Source: Ferrimonas balearica DSM 9799
Lineage (GTDB): Bacteria > Pseudomonadota > Gammaproteobacteria > Enterobacterales > Shewanellaceae
Length of the DNA: 64,000 nt
Direction of reading: 5' to 3'
NCBI RefSeq assembly: GCF_000148645.1
Contig: NC_014541.1
Location: 2,255,139 to 2,319,138, forward strand
Part shown: one piece after another, positions 29,792 to 38,821 of the stretch
How positions within the stretch are numbered: the first letter of the stretch is position 1
Layout of the letters: the number at the start of each line of letters is the position of its first letter
Position numbers and translations under genes: made by a program
The notes under the pieces: model-generated
What the model was told of the DNA's origin: nothing
Databases searched by the model: none
Seen by the model: only the letters and a program-made list of their open reading frames with translations

Positions 29792-30451
29792 TTACCACAG
29801 ATAGAAGAAGGCGAAGATAAAGACCCAAACCAGGTCCACGAAGTGCCAGTAAAGGCCAACGGTTTCGACAATGCCGTAATCGCCACTGGCCTCGTAATCG
29901 CCCCGCCCCACTTTGTGGGCGTAGATCACCAGCAGCAGGACACCGATGGAGACATGCAGGCCGTGAAAGCCGGTGATCATGTAGAAGGCGGCGCCAAACT
30001 GGGCGGCACCCAGCGGGTTACCCCAGGGGCGCACCCCCTCCTCGATCAACTTGCTCCACTCGAACGCCTGCATCCCGACAAAACTGGCACCCAGTATGGC
30101 CGTCACCCACATCAACGTGGCGGCCACCTTGCGGTTGCGGCGATAGCCATAGTTCACCGCCAGTGCCATGGTGCCGCTGGAGGTGATGAGGATAAAGGTC
30201 ATGATGGCGATCAACACCAGTGGGATGGTGTGTCCGGCGATGGTCAGGGCGAACACCTCGTCGGCCACCGGCCAGGGCTCCACCGCCGACATCCTCACCG
30301 TCATGTAGCCCACCAGGAAGGTGCCGAAGATAAAGGTGTCGCTGAGCAGGAAGATCCACATCATCGCCTTGCCCCAGGACACCTTGAAGGTCTCCTGGTC
30401 GTGGCTCCAGTCGGACACCACCGTGGCCCAGCCGCGCTCTTGGCTCTGCAT
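29792..30451 (-). CDS. Cytochrome c oxidase subunit III (first of two paralogues)
   Basis: A 219-residue protein with five to six helices. KAMMWIFLLSDTFIFGTFLVGY near residue 28 is the subunit III signature, and TGFHGLHVSIGVLLLV and GLYWHFVDLVWVFIF are further core helices. Two ATG codons are adjacent; the second (30451) is six bases from AAGGAG and is preferred. The protein keeps the conserved His and Glu positions of subunit III, unlike its more divergent neighbour. Confidence 0.9.
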   Translation of the reverse strand: MQSQERGWATVVSDWSHDQETFKVSWGKAMMWIFLLSDTFIFGTFLVGYMTVRMSAVEPWPVADEVFALTIAGHTIPLVLIAIMTFILITSSGTMALAVNYGYRRNRKVAATLMWVTAILGASFVGMQAFEWSKLIEEGVRPWGNPLGAAQFGAAFYMITGFHGLHVSIGVLLLVIYAHKVGRGDYEASGDYGIVETVGLYWHFVDLVWVFIFAFFYLW

Positions 30452-30461
30452 CATCCTCTCC

Positions 30462-31133
30462 TTAAGGCCCCTCAATCGGCTGCACACCACAAAGGGCAGC
30501 CAGGGCCTGGTACGTCGCGGGACTGCTGGTCAGCAGCGCAAACAACACCAGCCACAGTGCCAACAGAAAATGCCAGTACTGGGCCAGCAGGGTTAACCGG
30601 TTCAGGGTGGTGGCCGAGGCATGGCGCCACAGCCGCGGCAACGCGCCGCCCCAGATCGCCAGCCCGACCAACAGATGGGCGGCATGCAGGCCGGTTAACA
30701 GGAAAAAGAAGCTGGCAGCCGGGGTGCTGTTCACGCCATAACCACGGCTGGCAAAGCTTTGCCACACCTGCCACTGGCCAAACAGGAACGCCAGTGCCGC
30801 CAGTCCGGCCAGCACCAGGCAGCCTTTAAGCAACACCTCGGCATGATGACGGCCACTGAGCAGCGCGCCGTGCAGCAACAGCGAACTCATCAACAGGTAC
30901 GCGGTGTTGCGCCACAACGGCATCGGGTCAAACAGCGGCTGCCAGGGGGCTTCGGTGAGTGGCTGCCAGTCGCCCAGCTGGGAGCGGATGATCATCGCCA
31001 AAAAGAACAGCATGAACATCGAGGTGATCACCCCGAACAGGAAGTAGACGCCGGTGCGCAATGCCCGGGCCGGGGAGCGTGAGGACGACGGCACCCCCGG
31101 GCTTAGCCAGGGCTTCTCAGTCAACGTGGCCAT
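30462..31133 (-). CDS. Cytochrome c oxidase subunit III-like protein (second, divergent)
   Basis: A 223-residue membrane protein: a basic N-terminus, then helices at RTGVYFLFGVITSMFMLFFL, NTAYLLMSSLLLHGAL, LLTGLHAAHLLVGLAIWG and YWHFLLALWLVLFALL. It resembles the CoxO/CoxP-type extra subunit III of coxMNOP-like oxidases. The start overlaps the subunit I stop by one base (TGATG). Confidence 0.83.
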   Translation of the reverse strand: MATLTEKPWLSPGVPSSSRSPARALRTGVYFLFGVITSMFMLFFLAMIIRSQLGDWQPLTEAPWQPLFDPMPLWRNTAYLLMSSLLLHGALLSGRHHAEVLLKGCLVLAGLAALAFLFGQWQVWQSFASRGYGVNSTPAASFFFLLTGLHAAHLLVGLAIWGGALPRLWRHASATTLNRLTLLAQYWHFLLALWLVLFALLTSSPATYQALAALCGVQPIEGP

Positions 31134-32914
31134 CAGCGCACCTCCTGTGGGTCAGCATCGCCGGGGGGCATGGGGGCCTGCCCGTGTTGGCCGGATTCCG
31201 TCAGCCCCCAGTCGCTGGTTTGTGGCAGGAAGTCTTCCGGCGCCCCGGGCACGCTGTAGTCGTAAGCCCAACGGTACACCACCGGCAGTTCCGGTCCCCA
31301 GTTACCGTGGCCCGGCGGCGTATGCGGGGTTTGCCACTCAAGACTGGCCGCGCCCCAGGGGTTGGGGCCGGACTCCCGCCCCCGGAAGTAGCTCCAGGCC
31401 AGATTGAAAAGGAACAGCAATTGGGCGAAACCCACGATCAGTGCCGCCACAGTGATAAAGGCATTGAGGCCCGCGGCCTCCGGGGGAATGAAGTCGTAGT
31501 TGTCGAAGTTGTAGTAGCGGCGCGGCATCCCCAACACCCCGGCGTAGTGCATCGGGAAGAAGATGGCCCAGGTGCCGAGGAAGGTGATCCAGAAGTGCAG
31601 CTTGCCAATGGTGTCATTGAGCATTTTGCCGGTGATTTTTGGATACCAGTGATAGATGCCCGCAAAGATCACCATGATCGGCGCCACACCCATCACCATA
31701 TGGAAATGGGCCACCACAAAGTAGGTGTCAGACAGTGGCAGATCCACCACCACGTTGCCGAGGAACAGGCCGGTCATGCCGCCAAACACAAAGGTGAGGA
31801 TAAAGGAGATGGCAAACAGCATCGGTACGTTCAGGCGGATGTTGCCCCGCCACAGCGTCAGTACCCAGTTGTAGACCTTAATGGCCGTTGGTACCGCGAT
31901 GATCAGGGTGGAGATGGCAAAGAAGAAACCGAAATAGGGGTTCATCCCCGAGACGTACATATGGTGTGCCCACACCACAAAGCTCAGGCCACCGATGCCG
32001 ACAATGGCCCACACCATCTGCCGGTAGCCGAAGATGTTCTTGCGGGCATGGGTGCTGATCAGGTCTGAGACGATGCCAAAAGCCGGCAGCGCCACGATGT
32101 ACACCTCCGGATGCCCGAAGAACCAGAACAGGTGCTGGAACAGAATGGGGCTGCCGCCGCCATAATCCATCTGCTGCCCCATCGACACCAATGCCGGCAT
32201 AAAGAAACTGGTGCCCAGCAGCTTATCGAACAGCATCATCACGGCGCTGACAAACAGTGCCGGGAAGGCGAACAGCGCCAGCACGGTAGCGGTGAAGATC
32301 CCCCAGATGGTCAGCGGCATCCGCATCAGCGACATGCCCCGGGTGCGCGCCTGGAGCACCGTGGTGACGTAGTTCAGCCCGCCCATGGTGGCCGCTACGA
32401 TAAAGATCGCCAGCGACACCAGCATCAGCACAATGCCGCCATCCACCCCCGGTGTCCCAGGCAGGATCGCCTGGGGCGGATAGAGGGTCCAGCCCGCCCC
32501 GGAGGGCCCGCCGGTAACAAAGAAACTGGCCAGCAGCACCACCACCGCGAGGAAGTAGAACCAGAAGCTGAGCATATTGAGGAACGGGAACACCATGTCC
32601 CGCGCTCCCACCATCAGCGGGATCAGGTAGTTGCCAAAGCCGCCCAAAAACAGGGCGGTTAACAGGTACACCACCATGATCATCCCGTGCATGGTGACCA
32701 TCTGGTAGTACTCAGAGGGGTTAATAAAGTCGAATTGCCCCGGAAAGCCCAGTTGCAGGCGCATCAAACCGGACAGAAACAGGGCCACCATACCGATGGC
32801 GATGGCCGTCAGGGTGTACTGGATGGCGATGGTTTTGTGGTCCTGGCTGAACACGTAGGTCTGCCAGAACCCCAATTCATGGTGCGCGTCGTGTGAGTCC
32901 TGTTGTGTGGTCAT
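31133..32914 (-). CDS. ctaD: Cytochrome c oxidase subunit I
   Basis: A 593-residue protein with twelve or more helices. MHGMIMVVYLLTALF carries the low-spin heme His region. FWFFGHPEVYIVALP holds the CuB His and the cross-linked Tyr (residue E in HPEVY is the K-channel region), WAHHMYVSG the CuB His pair, and VAHFHMVMG the heme His pair. It is the catalytic subunit that reduces oxygen and pumps protons. C-terminal of about residue 520 a Pro/Gly-rich tail (TPPGHGNWGPELPVV) matches type A oxidases. Confidence 0.95.
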   Translation of the reverse strand: MTTQQDSHDAHHELGFWQTYVFSQDHKTIAIQYTLTAIAIGMVALFLSGLMRLQLGFPGQFDFINPSEYYQMVTMHGMIMVVYLLTALFLGGFGNYLIPLMVGARDMVFPFLNMLSFWFYFLAVVVLLASFFVTGGPSGAGWTLYPPQAILPGTPGVDGGIVLMLVSLAIFIVAATMGGLNYVTTVLQARTRGMSLMRMPLTIWGIFTATVLALFAFPALFVSAVMMLFDKLLGTSFFMPALVSMGQQMDYGGGSPILFQHLFWFFGHPEVYIVALPAFGIVSDLISTHARKNIFGYRQMVWAIVGIGGLSFVVWAHHMYVSGMNPYFGFFFAISTLIIAVPTAIKVYNWVLTLWRGNIRLNVPMLFAISFILTFVFGGMTGLFLGNVVVDLPLSDTYFVVAHFHMVMGVAPIMVIFAGIYHWYPKITGKMLNDTIGKLHFWITFLGTWAIFFPMHYAGVLGMPRRYYNFDNYDFIPPEAAGLNAFITVAALIVGFAQLLFLFNLAWSYFRGRESGPNPWGAASLEWQTPHTPPGHGNWGPELPVVYRWAYDYSVPGAPEDFLPQTSDWGLTESGQHGQAPMPPGDADPQEVR

Positions 32915-32934
32915 GCGACCCCCTCCCGGCCTCG

Positions 32935-34386
32935 TTATTCCTTCAGTGCTTGTATGGTCTGGATCAGGTCCTCGACCTCAGCGTCGCTCAGCTGCACAAC
33001 CGGCATTACCGGCGGATAGCCCTCAACCAACTCAGCCGATGGGTCGATGATGGCCCGCCGCAGGTAGTCGGTATCCGCCAACACCGTGGTGCCGTCGACC
33101 AGGGTTCTCTCGCTGTCAGCCAGTCCAGCCCAGCTTGGCCCCAACAGTGTCGAACCATCGACGCTGTGGCAGGCAAGGCAGCCCTTGGCCTGCGCCAGTT
33201 CCATGCCGGTCAGCGCTGGCGCAGCAGGCTCACTGCTGGCAGCGCCAGAGACGGGTACCGGTGTCGCGGGTTCGGGGTCCATCAGCGCCGCCCCGCCCTT
33301 CTCTTTCATATAGGCGATCAACGCGGCGATCTGTTGATCGGACAGATCGTAGGGGGGCATCACATTGGCGTAGCCCTCCACGATTCGGGCCGCGGGCTGG
33401 CGGATGGACTCGGTCAGGTAGGCCTCATCGGCGCTGAGTTCGGTGCCATCGGTAAACCGGGTCTGGCGGCCGTAGATCCCGGCCCAGCTCGGCCCCAGTG
33501 GACTGGCCGCAAAACCGTGGCAACCCATGCAGCCCTGCTCCGTAGCGAGCTTCTCCCCCTCCCGGGCCAGCGGACTCAGGCTGGTTTTCGCCAACGCTTG
33601 CTGCGCCTCGGCAAAGGTGGGTTGCTGTGCCAGCCAGAGGTCATACTCGGCCTCAGGCTGCACCACCACTTTGCCGCGCATGTTGAAATGCCCCACCCCG
33701 CAATATTCAGCGCAGAGGATCTCAAACTCCCCGGCCACCGTGGGGGTAAACCAGAACGAGGAAACGATGCCCGGCACCGCGTCCATCTTGGTGCGGAACT
33801 GGGGCACGTAGAAGTTGTGCAGAACATCCAGGGAACGGAGCTGAGCGTGAACCGGTTGGTTCAGCTCCAGATGCAGAATGGGGGTTTGAATCAGCCGGTC
33901 GTCCTGGCTGGCTGGATCAACGGGGTCGAGGCCGAAAGGATTGTCGGCGCTGACCAGGCGGACGTTGGTCTTGCCCAACACGCCATCATCGCCGGGCAGA
34001 CGAAAGGCCCAGCCCCACTGTTTGGCCATCGCCTCCACCGGCACCGCCTCATCGGGCACCGACACCACGTCGGAATACACATACAAGCCCGGTGCCAGCA
34101 TCGCCACGATGCCCACGGCAGACAGCCCGGTCAGCCAGGCCTCCAGCTTTTTGTTTTCCGGCTCGTAATCGGCTTGCCGACCCGGGCGGTAGCGAAACTT
34201 GATGATCGCCAGCACGGTGAACAACATCACCGCCAGAAACACCACGCCGGTAACCAACAGGGTGATGCCAATGGTGAGGTCGATGTCGCCCCAGTTGCTG
34301 GCCAGCGGTGGCAGGTCCCAGGGGCCGACAAAGTGAAAAATCACCGACGCCACCAACACCAGGAACAGAACAATGGCAATGGCCAT
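32935..34386 (-). CDS. ctaC: Cytochrome c oxidase subunit II with two C-terminal cytochrome c domains
   Basis: A 483-residue protein. Three hydrophobic helices fill the first 105 residues. The CuA cupredoxin domain carries C225-AEY-C229-GVG-H233-FN-M236. Two class I cytochrome c domains follow: C286-M-G-C-H and C403-L-A-C-H, with likely Met ligands in VMPPYDLSD and VMPVVQLSD. They are joined by a Pro/Ala linker. Most caa3 subunits II carry one heme domain; two is unusual. ATG 34386 has GGGAGAG upstream; an ATG 20 codons earlier (34446) has none at useful spacing. Confidence 0.92.
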   Translation of the reverse strand: MAIAIVLFLVLVASVIFHFVGPWDLPPLASNWGDIDLTIGITLLVTGVVFLAVMLFTVLAIIKFRYRPGRQADYEPENKKLEAWLTGLSAVGIVAMLAPGLYVYSDVVSVPDEAVPVEAMAKQWGWAFRLPGDDGVLGKTNVRLVSADNPFGLDPVDPASQDDRLIQTPILHLELNQPVHAQLRSLDVLHNFYVPQFRTKMDAVPGIVSSFWFTPTVAGEFEILCAEYCGVGHFNMRGKVVVQPEAEYDLWLAQQPTFAEAQQALAKTSLSPLAREGEKLATEQGCMGCHGFAASPLGPSWAGIYGRQTRFTDGTELSADEAYLTESIRQPAARIVEGYANVMPPYDLSDQQIAALIAYMKEKGGAALMDPEPATPVPVSGAASSEPAAPALTGMELAQAKGCLACHSVDGSTLLGPSWAGLADSERTLVDGTTVLADTDYLRRAIIDPSAELVEGYPPVMPVVQLSDAEVEDLIQTIQALKE

Positions 34387-34636
34387 AGGCGTGCACTCTC
34401 CCGCAACATCGCGCCAGTGAGGCGCGGGCTCGGCAGCACCTGACATCCCTACGGTTCTTGGCTCTCCCAGCGGGTGCGCGCCGAAACATACTGAAGGCTA
34501 GGCACAATTTGGCGCTTTCGCTAGTGTGCAACTGCGCCGCAACCGCCGGGTTTCGAGCCGCCCTGGCCCATGGCACCACACCGGACGGCATTGGCTGCGA
34601 CCGTTGCCAGACCACACAGCCCGGATTCAGGGCAAC

Positions 34637-34663
34637 AAAAAAGGCGGCCCAATGGCCGCCTTT
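34637..34663 (-). terminator. Intrinsic terminator of the 34.7-35.8 kb membrane protein gene
   Basis: AAAGGCGGCC (34640-34649), loop CAAT, GGCCGCCTTT (34654-34663). On the minus strand it ends in six T. It separates this gene from the oxidase operon promoter. Confidence 0.88.
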
Positions 34664-34679
34664 CTCTCAACAATCCGGG

Positions 34680-35810
34680 TTAACGTCGGGTGTAGAGCGC
34701 AAACGCCGGGTGGGCACGCAAGGTGTCCATGGAACCGCGCAGGCTGAAGTCGTAGCCACACAGTGAGAAGCTGCCCCGCATCGCCACATCAAACACGATC
34801 TCCGGGGTGTCCAGCGGCGAGAAGTAGGCGTAGTACATGTCATCGCCCCATACGTCCACTTTGACTGCGCGATAGCGATTGTCGTTATTAAACCGCATCT
34901 CGGCGCAGCTGCGGTCACCCTCGGCGGTCAGCAGCGACCACAACTCGCCGCGCGGCGCCTGGTCACCGGGCCACTTGACGATAAGGCCATCGTGATTCAT
35001 CAGCAGTTCGTAGGTGTCCGGCATGGTCACGCTGTGCTGGAACTCCGGCGCATCGGCATTGACCACCGGTTGCTCCACCGGAGGCTTAGCCACTTCCGCC
35101 ACGGGTTCGGATTTGGGCCAGAGCGCCAGCGCCGCCATGGACAGCACCAGGATACCGGACAAACTCGCCACCACCTTGCCATGCTCCCGCAGCAGGGGCA
35201 TCAGGTTACCGGCCAGCGAACCCAAGCGTTGGCCCAGGCTTGGGCCACTGGGCGCATCGTCCCAGTAACTGGCGGCGGCTTCCGGTTCACGCTCCGCCAT
35301 CTGCGGCACCACCGGCGCGGAGCCGTCCATGGACGGTTCTACCCGCTGGCGGGCGCCACCGGATGTTTCCGCCAGTGGCGACAGGTCTACAGGGCCACTG
35401 TAGCCCATGGCACCCTCCGAACCGGGCGCATAGCGGGCACGTTGGCGGCTCTCCGGCAACGCAGCCAGAGCGCCCATGCTGATCAGAAACAGGGCTGTGG
35501 CGGCCATGGCGCCGATGCCATAAGGCTGGGCAGCCTGTGCCGCAGCCTGTACCAGCCAGAGCGCCAGCGGCGCGAACACCAAAGGACCGGAACGGCCAGC
35601 GTCATTGAGACGACGGCGGGCACTGGCCAGGGAAACGGCCGCCATCGGCAGCGCCATCACGGCGGCCACCACGGCACGAACGGTGGAAGATGCGTGGACA
35701 AACAATGCCAGAACAATCAGGAACAGCCCAACCAGGGACAGACCCACCAGAGCAGTACGGACTCTGCTGTCCCGGCCCTGGTTACAAAAAAGCGACTTCA
35801 GCAATGGCAC
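34680..35810 (-). CDS. Membrane protein of unknown function with DUF805-like N-terminus
   Basis: A 376-residue protein. I prefer GTG 35810 because GAGGA lies six bases upstream; another GTG at 35828 has no ribosome site. The N-terminal part has four hydrophobic helices and the string ASARRRLNDAGRSG, which resembles the RRLHDxG motif of DUF805 proteins. A low-complexity cytoplasmic linker (residues 130-205) leads to a fifth helix (VVASLSGILVLSMAALALW) and a C-terminal domain of about 130 residues, probably periplasmic, containing two Cys that could pair. No function is assigned. Confidence 0.72.
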   Translation of the reverse strand: MPLLKSLFCNQGRDSRVRTALVGLSLVGLFLIVLALFVHASSTVRAVVAAVMALPMAAVSLASARRRLNDAGRSGPLVFAPLALWLVQAAAQAAQPYGIGAMAATALFLISMGALAALPESRQRARYAPGSEGAMGYSGPVDLSPLAETSGGARQRVEPSMDGSAPVVPQMAEREPEAAASYWDDAPSGPSLGQRLGSLAGNLMPLLREHGKVVASLSGILVLSMAALALWPKSEPVAEVAKPPVEQPVVNADAPEFQHSVTMPDTYELLMNHDGLIVKWPGDQAPRGELWSLLTAEGDRSCAEMRFNNDNRYRAVKVDVWGDDMYYAYFSPLDTPEIVFDVAMRGSFSLCGYDFSLRGSMDTLRAHPAFALYTRR

Positions 35811-35911
35811 AGAAAATCCTCGAATCACAGAGACTAACGGGGGATAGGCTGAGCCTACCGGATCCGGCCCGGTAAGTCAGCGGGCCGCGCGGAGCGACCA
35901 GGGGCGCGGCT

Positions 35912-36217
35912 TCAGTCCTCGCGGATCTGAACGGTAAACACCGGCACCGGCACCACCACGCTCTGCACCGCCTTGTGCAGCCAGGCCAGCTCATTGCGGT
36001 AGCGCCCGGTGGTGGAGAAATAACAGAGTTGCAGCTGGAACAGGCCGTCGTCGTACCCGCAGGTGACGATCTCGGTCTGAACGTCGGGATGATCAACATA
36101 AGCCCCCAGCGCGCGTTCCACGCCGGCCACGTGTTCCGGAGCCAGCTCAAAGGAAACGTCGATGCGCATCAGGGAGAATGGCGCCTGGGGTTTGGCGTCA
36201 AACGGATCAGGGGTCAT
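35912..36217 (-). CDS. Hypothetical small soluble protein
   Basis: A 101-residue acidic protein, MTPDPFDAKPQAPFSLMRID onwards, ending FTVQIRED. GGAA lies seven bases before ATG 36217; two further ATG codons (36223, 36235) are possible. The pattern (beta-alpha-beta-like, no helices for a membrane) does not match a family I know. It sits alone between a membrane protein and the deoxynucleoside kinase. Confidence 0.6.
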   Translation of the reverse strand: MTPDPFDAKPQAPFSLMRIDVSFELAPEHVAGVERALGAYVDHPDVQTEIVTCGYDDGLFQLQLCYFSTTGRYRNELAWLHKAVQSVVVPVPVFTVQIRED

Positions 36218-36468
36218 GGGCATTTCCGGCTGCAATCAACTGGGACTAGTGTACCCCAACAAACGGGGGAAGAAAGGGCCGCGGGGCGCGGTTGTTTATC
36301 CCGCGTTCAACCGGGCAAATTCGATGCATTTTTCACCACCAATGAACGGAGTTTGCTCAGCTTTTGAGCGGTCGATGAAACAGCGCAATTTCGGGGCGAT
36401 TTTGACTGGCACCGACCTCCCCTTGGGAGTAGACTTGCGCGCCCTTTTGGCAGACAACGTAGGATCAG

Positions 36469-37098
36469 ATGGCACAGCAATTCGAACTGGTGGCGATCGA
36501 GGGCAATATCGGTGTGGGCAAGTCCACCCTGGTGCCCAAATTGGTAGAGCGGTTGAACGAAATGGACAGCCGCCCGTGGAAGATGATTCTGGAAGACGTG
36601 GACAGCAACCCGGAGTTCCAGCGTCTGCTCGCGGCCTTTACCCAGGACCCGAGCCAGCGCATCGCTTTCCAGCGTTTTATTACCAATCATCGTGCCGAGC
36701 TGTGCAAGGATCTGGACCCGGCTTACAACTACGTGCTGGAGCGCTCTCTGTACTCTGACCTGGTGTTCTGCCAGGCCAACCTGCAGGAAGCCTGCCGCCC
36801 GGACGGCGCCGATCTGACCTACTACTACGACATCTGGGACAAGCTGGATGCGTACCCGCAGGTGACCTCCGTGGTGTACCTGCGCTCCGAGCCCCTGCTG
36901 TCCTATCAGCGTATGCTGCAGCGTGCCCGCAGTGCAGAAGACGGCACCAGCTACCACTACATCAAGCTGCTGTCAGACTGCCATGACACCTTCCTGCCCC
37001 ACATCTGCCGGCAGAAGGACACCATGTTGCTGACCGAAGACTGGAGCCACTTCGGCTGCCACGACCGGGTTGCCCGCCGCATCCTGCACAAGCTGTAA
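36469..37098 (+). CDS. Deoxynucleoside kinase
   Basis: A 209-residue dNK-family kinase. The P-loop is IEGNIGVGKSTL near residues 10-21. LERSLYSDLVF near residue 91 holds the E-R-S motif that contacts the nucleoside. The LID region with conserved Arg is QRMLQRARSAEDG. The family phosphorylates deoxyadenosine, deoxyguanosine or other deoxynucleosides for salvage. Specificity cannot be told from sequence alone. It is monocistronic with a terminator. Confidence 0.9.
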   Translation: MAQQFELVAIEGNIGVGKSTLVPKLVERLNEMDSRPWKMILEDVDSNPEFQRLLAAFTQDPSQRIAFQRFITNHRAELCKDLDPAYNYVLERSLYSDLVFCQANLQEACRPDGADLTYYYDIWDKLDAYPQVTSVVYLRSEPLLSYQRMLQRARSAEDGTSYHYIKLLSDCHDTFLPHICRQKDTMLLTEDWSHFGCHDRVARRILHKL

Positions 37099-37104
37099 TG
37101 CCCC

Positions 37105-37132
37105 AAAACGCCGTCGATAAGACGGCGTTTTT
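37105..37132 (+). terminator. Intrinsic terminator of the deoxynucleoside kinase gene
   Basis: AAAACGCCGTC, loop GATAA, GACGGCGTTTT, then T. An 11-bp perfect stem. Confidence 0.92.
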
Positions 37133-37315
37133 GATTCCGGGTTCCGGGCGACAGCGCGCCAGTAAAAACCGGACGCATGCTGCTACGACGCTGATGGGCT
37201 CCACAACGCCGTCGACCCGCATTACCATGATGCTTGACGCCAATGGGCCGCCACCTATGCTTCGGCCCAATAGCCCCTTTTTTTACCGTGCAGCATCGCT
37301 GCCTCAGGACACCCG

Positions 37316-38773
37316 ATGACTTTGTCGCCCCCTGCCCTGCCCACCGCCGCCATTGAGGACGCCTGCGAATGGGCCATTGGCCACGGTATGGCGCTTAAGA
37401 CCGCGCCCGGCATGGCGCGCCACTGTGCCTTCAGTCTGGCACCGGTGGCGATCAGTGCAGAGCGCTACCACACCCTGATGACCGTGACGCCATTGATCGC
37501 CCGGTTGGTCAATGGCATTGCCGAAGACCCGTTGTTTCTGCAACAGGCCCTGACCCCCATGGCCAAGGCAGACCCGTTCTTTGGCCACCTTCTGCGTCTG
37601 CACCGCCGCTTGCACGGCGGACTGGCCCAGCCGAAAACCCCGGCACGCCTGCCACTGCTTATCCTGCGCACCGACTATATGGATGACCAGGTACTCGGCC
37701 CACAGGTGATCGAGTTCAACGGCATCGCGGCGGGCATGGGCCCCTTCGGACAACGGGTCAGCGAACTGCATCACCACCTGCGGCAACACACCCCGGAGGT
37801 TTACCGGCAATGGGCCGAACACCCCGATGCGGAAGCGGTGGAAAATGCCGCCCTGACCCAGCTGGCCCAGGCCATCGCCGCCGTGGCGCGCCGGATGCGA
37901 ATCGAGTCCGGCGAGGCGGGTGCGCCCACCTTTGTGATGGTGGTGCAGGAGCATGAGGACAACGTCTACGACCAACGGTTGCTGAGTGAGGCACTGCAGG
38001 AGATGGGGATCCGCACCCTGCGCCGGACCTTCCGCCAGTTGCACGGCACCCTCAGCACCGGACCGGACCAGCGGTTGCTGCTGGACGACGTGGGGGGCAT
38101 CGACGTGGTCTATCTGCGGGCGGGCTACCAGTACGGCGATTACTTCGCCACTGACCTGGAAGAACAAGCCTGCTGCGAGGCCCTGACCCAGACCCGCGAA
38201 TTGATCGAACAGCATCGGGTGGCCGTGAATGCCACGGTCAGTCAGCAACTGGCCACCAGCAAAACCGTGCAGATGCTGCTGAGTCAGATGAGCCCGGAAC
38301 AGATGGGACGGTGGGGGCTGACGCCGACGCAAGCGCGCCAGGTCAAATCACTGCTGGCGCCGATGAAACCGGTCAACGCCGACATCATCACCCACTTTGC
38401 CCAGGGGTATGATCCAACCCAGTGGGTGTTAAAGAATCAGGGTGAAGGGGGTGGCCACTGTCTGTTTGGTGATGCCATCCAGCCACGACTTAACGCCATG
38501 GATCCGGCGGAGTACGACGCCTGGGCCCTGATGTGGCGGCTGCATCCGGCTCTGCGTAACCGGCCCACCATCGCGGTGCGCGATGGCGTTGCCCGTCAGG
38601 TCGACAACCTGGTCAGCGAGCTGGGTCTGTTCACCGTCCATTTCAACGGTCAGCCGATGAGCCCGTACAACGGTTACTGCGGCTACCTTATCCGCAGCAA
38701 GCCCGCGGATGAAAACGAAGGCGGTGTCCACAGCGGGCAAGGGATGCTGGATTCCCTGACCCTGCTGCCCTGA
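37316..38773 (+). CDS. Eukaryotic-type glutathione synthetase
   Basis: A 485-residue protein, close to the length of human GSS (474) and unlike bacterial GshB (about 315). Eukaryotic-type landmarks are QVIEFNGIAAGMGPFG near residue 130 (cf. V-E-x-N-T-I-S-A-S-F-G), WVLKNQGEGGGHCLFG at residue 370 (the glycine-rich ATP loop) and GYLIRSK at residue 456 followed by the E-x-G-G-V-x-x-G lid. It ligates gamma-glutamylcysteine and glycine with ATP. AGGA lies seven bases before the ATG. The gene stands alone. The glutathione-dependent formaldehyde genes nearby would use its product. Confidence 0.87.
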   Translation: MTLSPPALPTAAIEDACEWAIGHGMALKTAPGMARHCAFSLAPVAISAERYHTLMTVTPLIARLVNGIAEDPLFLQQALTPMAKADPFFGHLLRLHRRLHGGLAQPKTPARLPLLILRTDYMDDQVLGPQVIEFNGIAAGMGPFGQRVSELHHHLRQHTPEVYRQWAEHPDAEAVENAALTQLAQAIAAVARRMRIESGEAGAPTFVMVVQEHEDNVYDQRLLSEALQEMGIRTLRRTFRQLHGTLSTGPDQRLLLDDVGGIDVVYLRAGYQYGDYFATDLEEQACCEALTQTRELIEQHRVAVNATVSQQLATSKTVQMLLSQMSPEQMGRWGLTPTQARQVKSLLAPMKPVNADIITHFAQGYDPTQWVLKNQGEGGGHCLFGDAIQPRLNAMDPAEYDAWALMWRLHPALRNRPTIAVRDGVARQVDNLVSELGLFTVHFNGQPMSPYNGYCGYLIRSKPADENEGGVHSGQGMLDSLTLLP

Positions 38774-38790
38774 GCCCAACGCCGAAATAG

Positions 38791-38818
38791 AAACGGCCCC
38801 CAAAGCGGGGGCCGTTTT
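38791..38818. terminator. Terminator between glutathione synthetase and hydF (convergent)
   Basis: AAACGGCCCCC (38791-38801), loop AAAGC, GGGGGCCGTTT (38807-38817), then T. Strongest for the plus strand; it can also end the hyd operon four bases from the hydF stop. Confidence 0.88.
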
Positions 38819-38821
38819 GCG

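Noticed and set aside
32893-34443. 516-codon plus-strand frame opposite oxidase subunit II
   Set aside because: Antisense shadow of a clearly recognised gene, with no family features.
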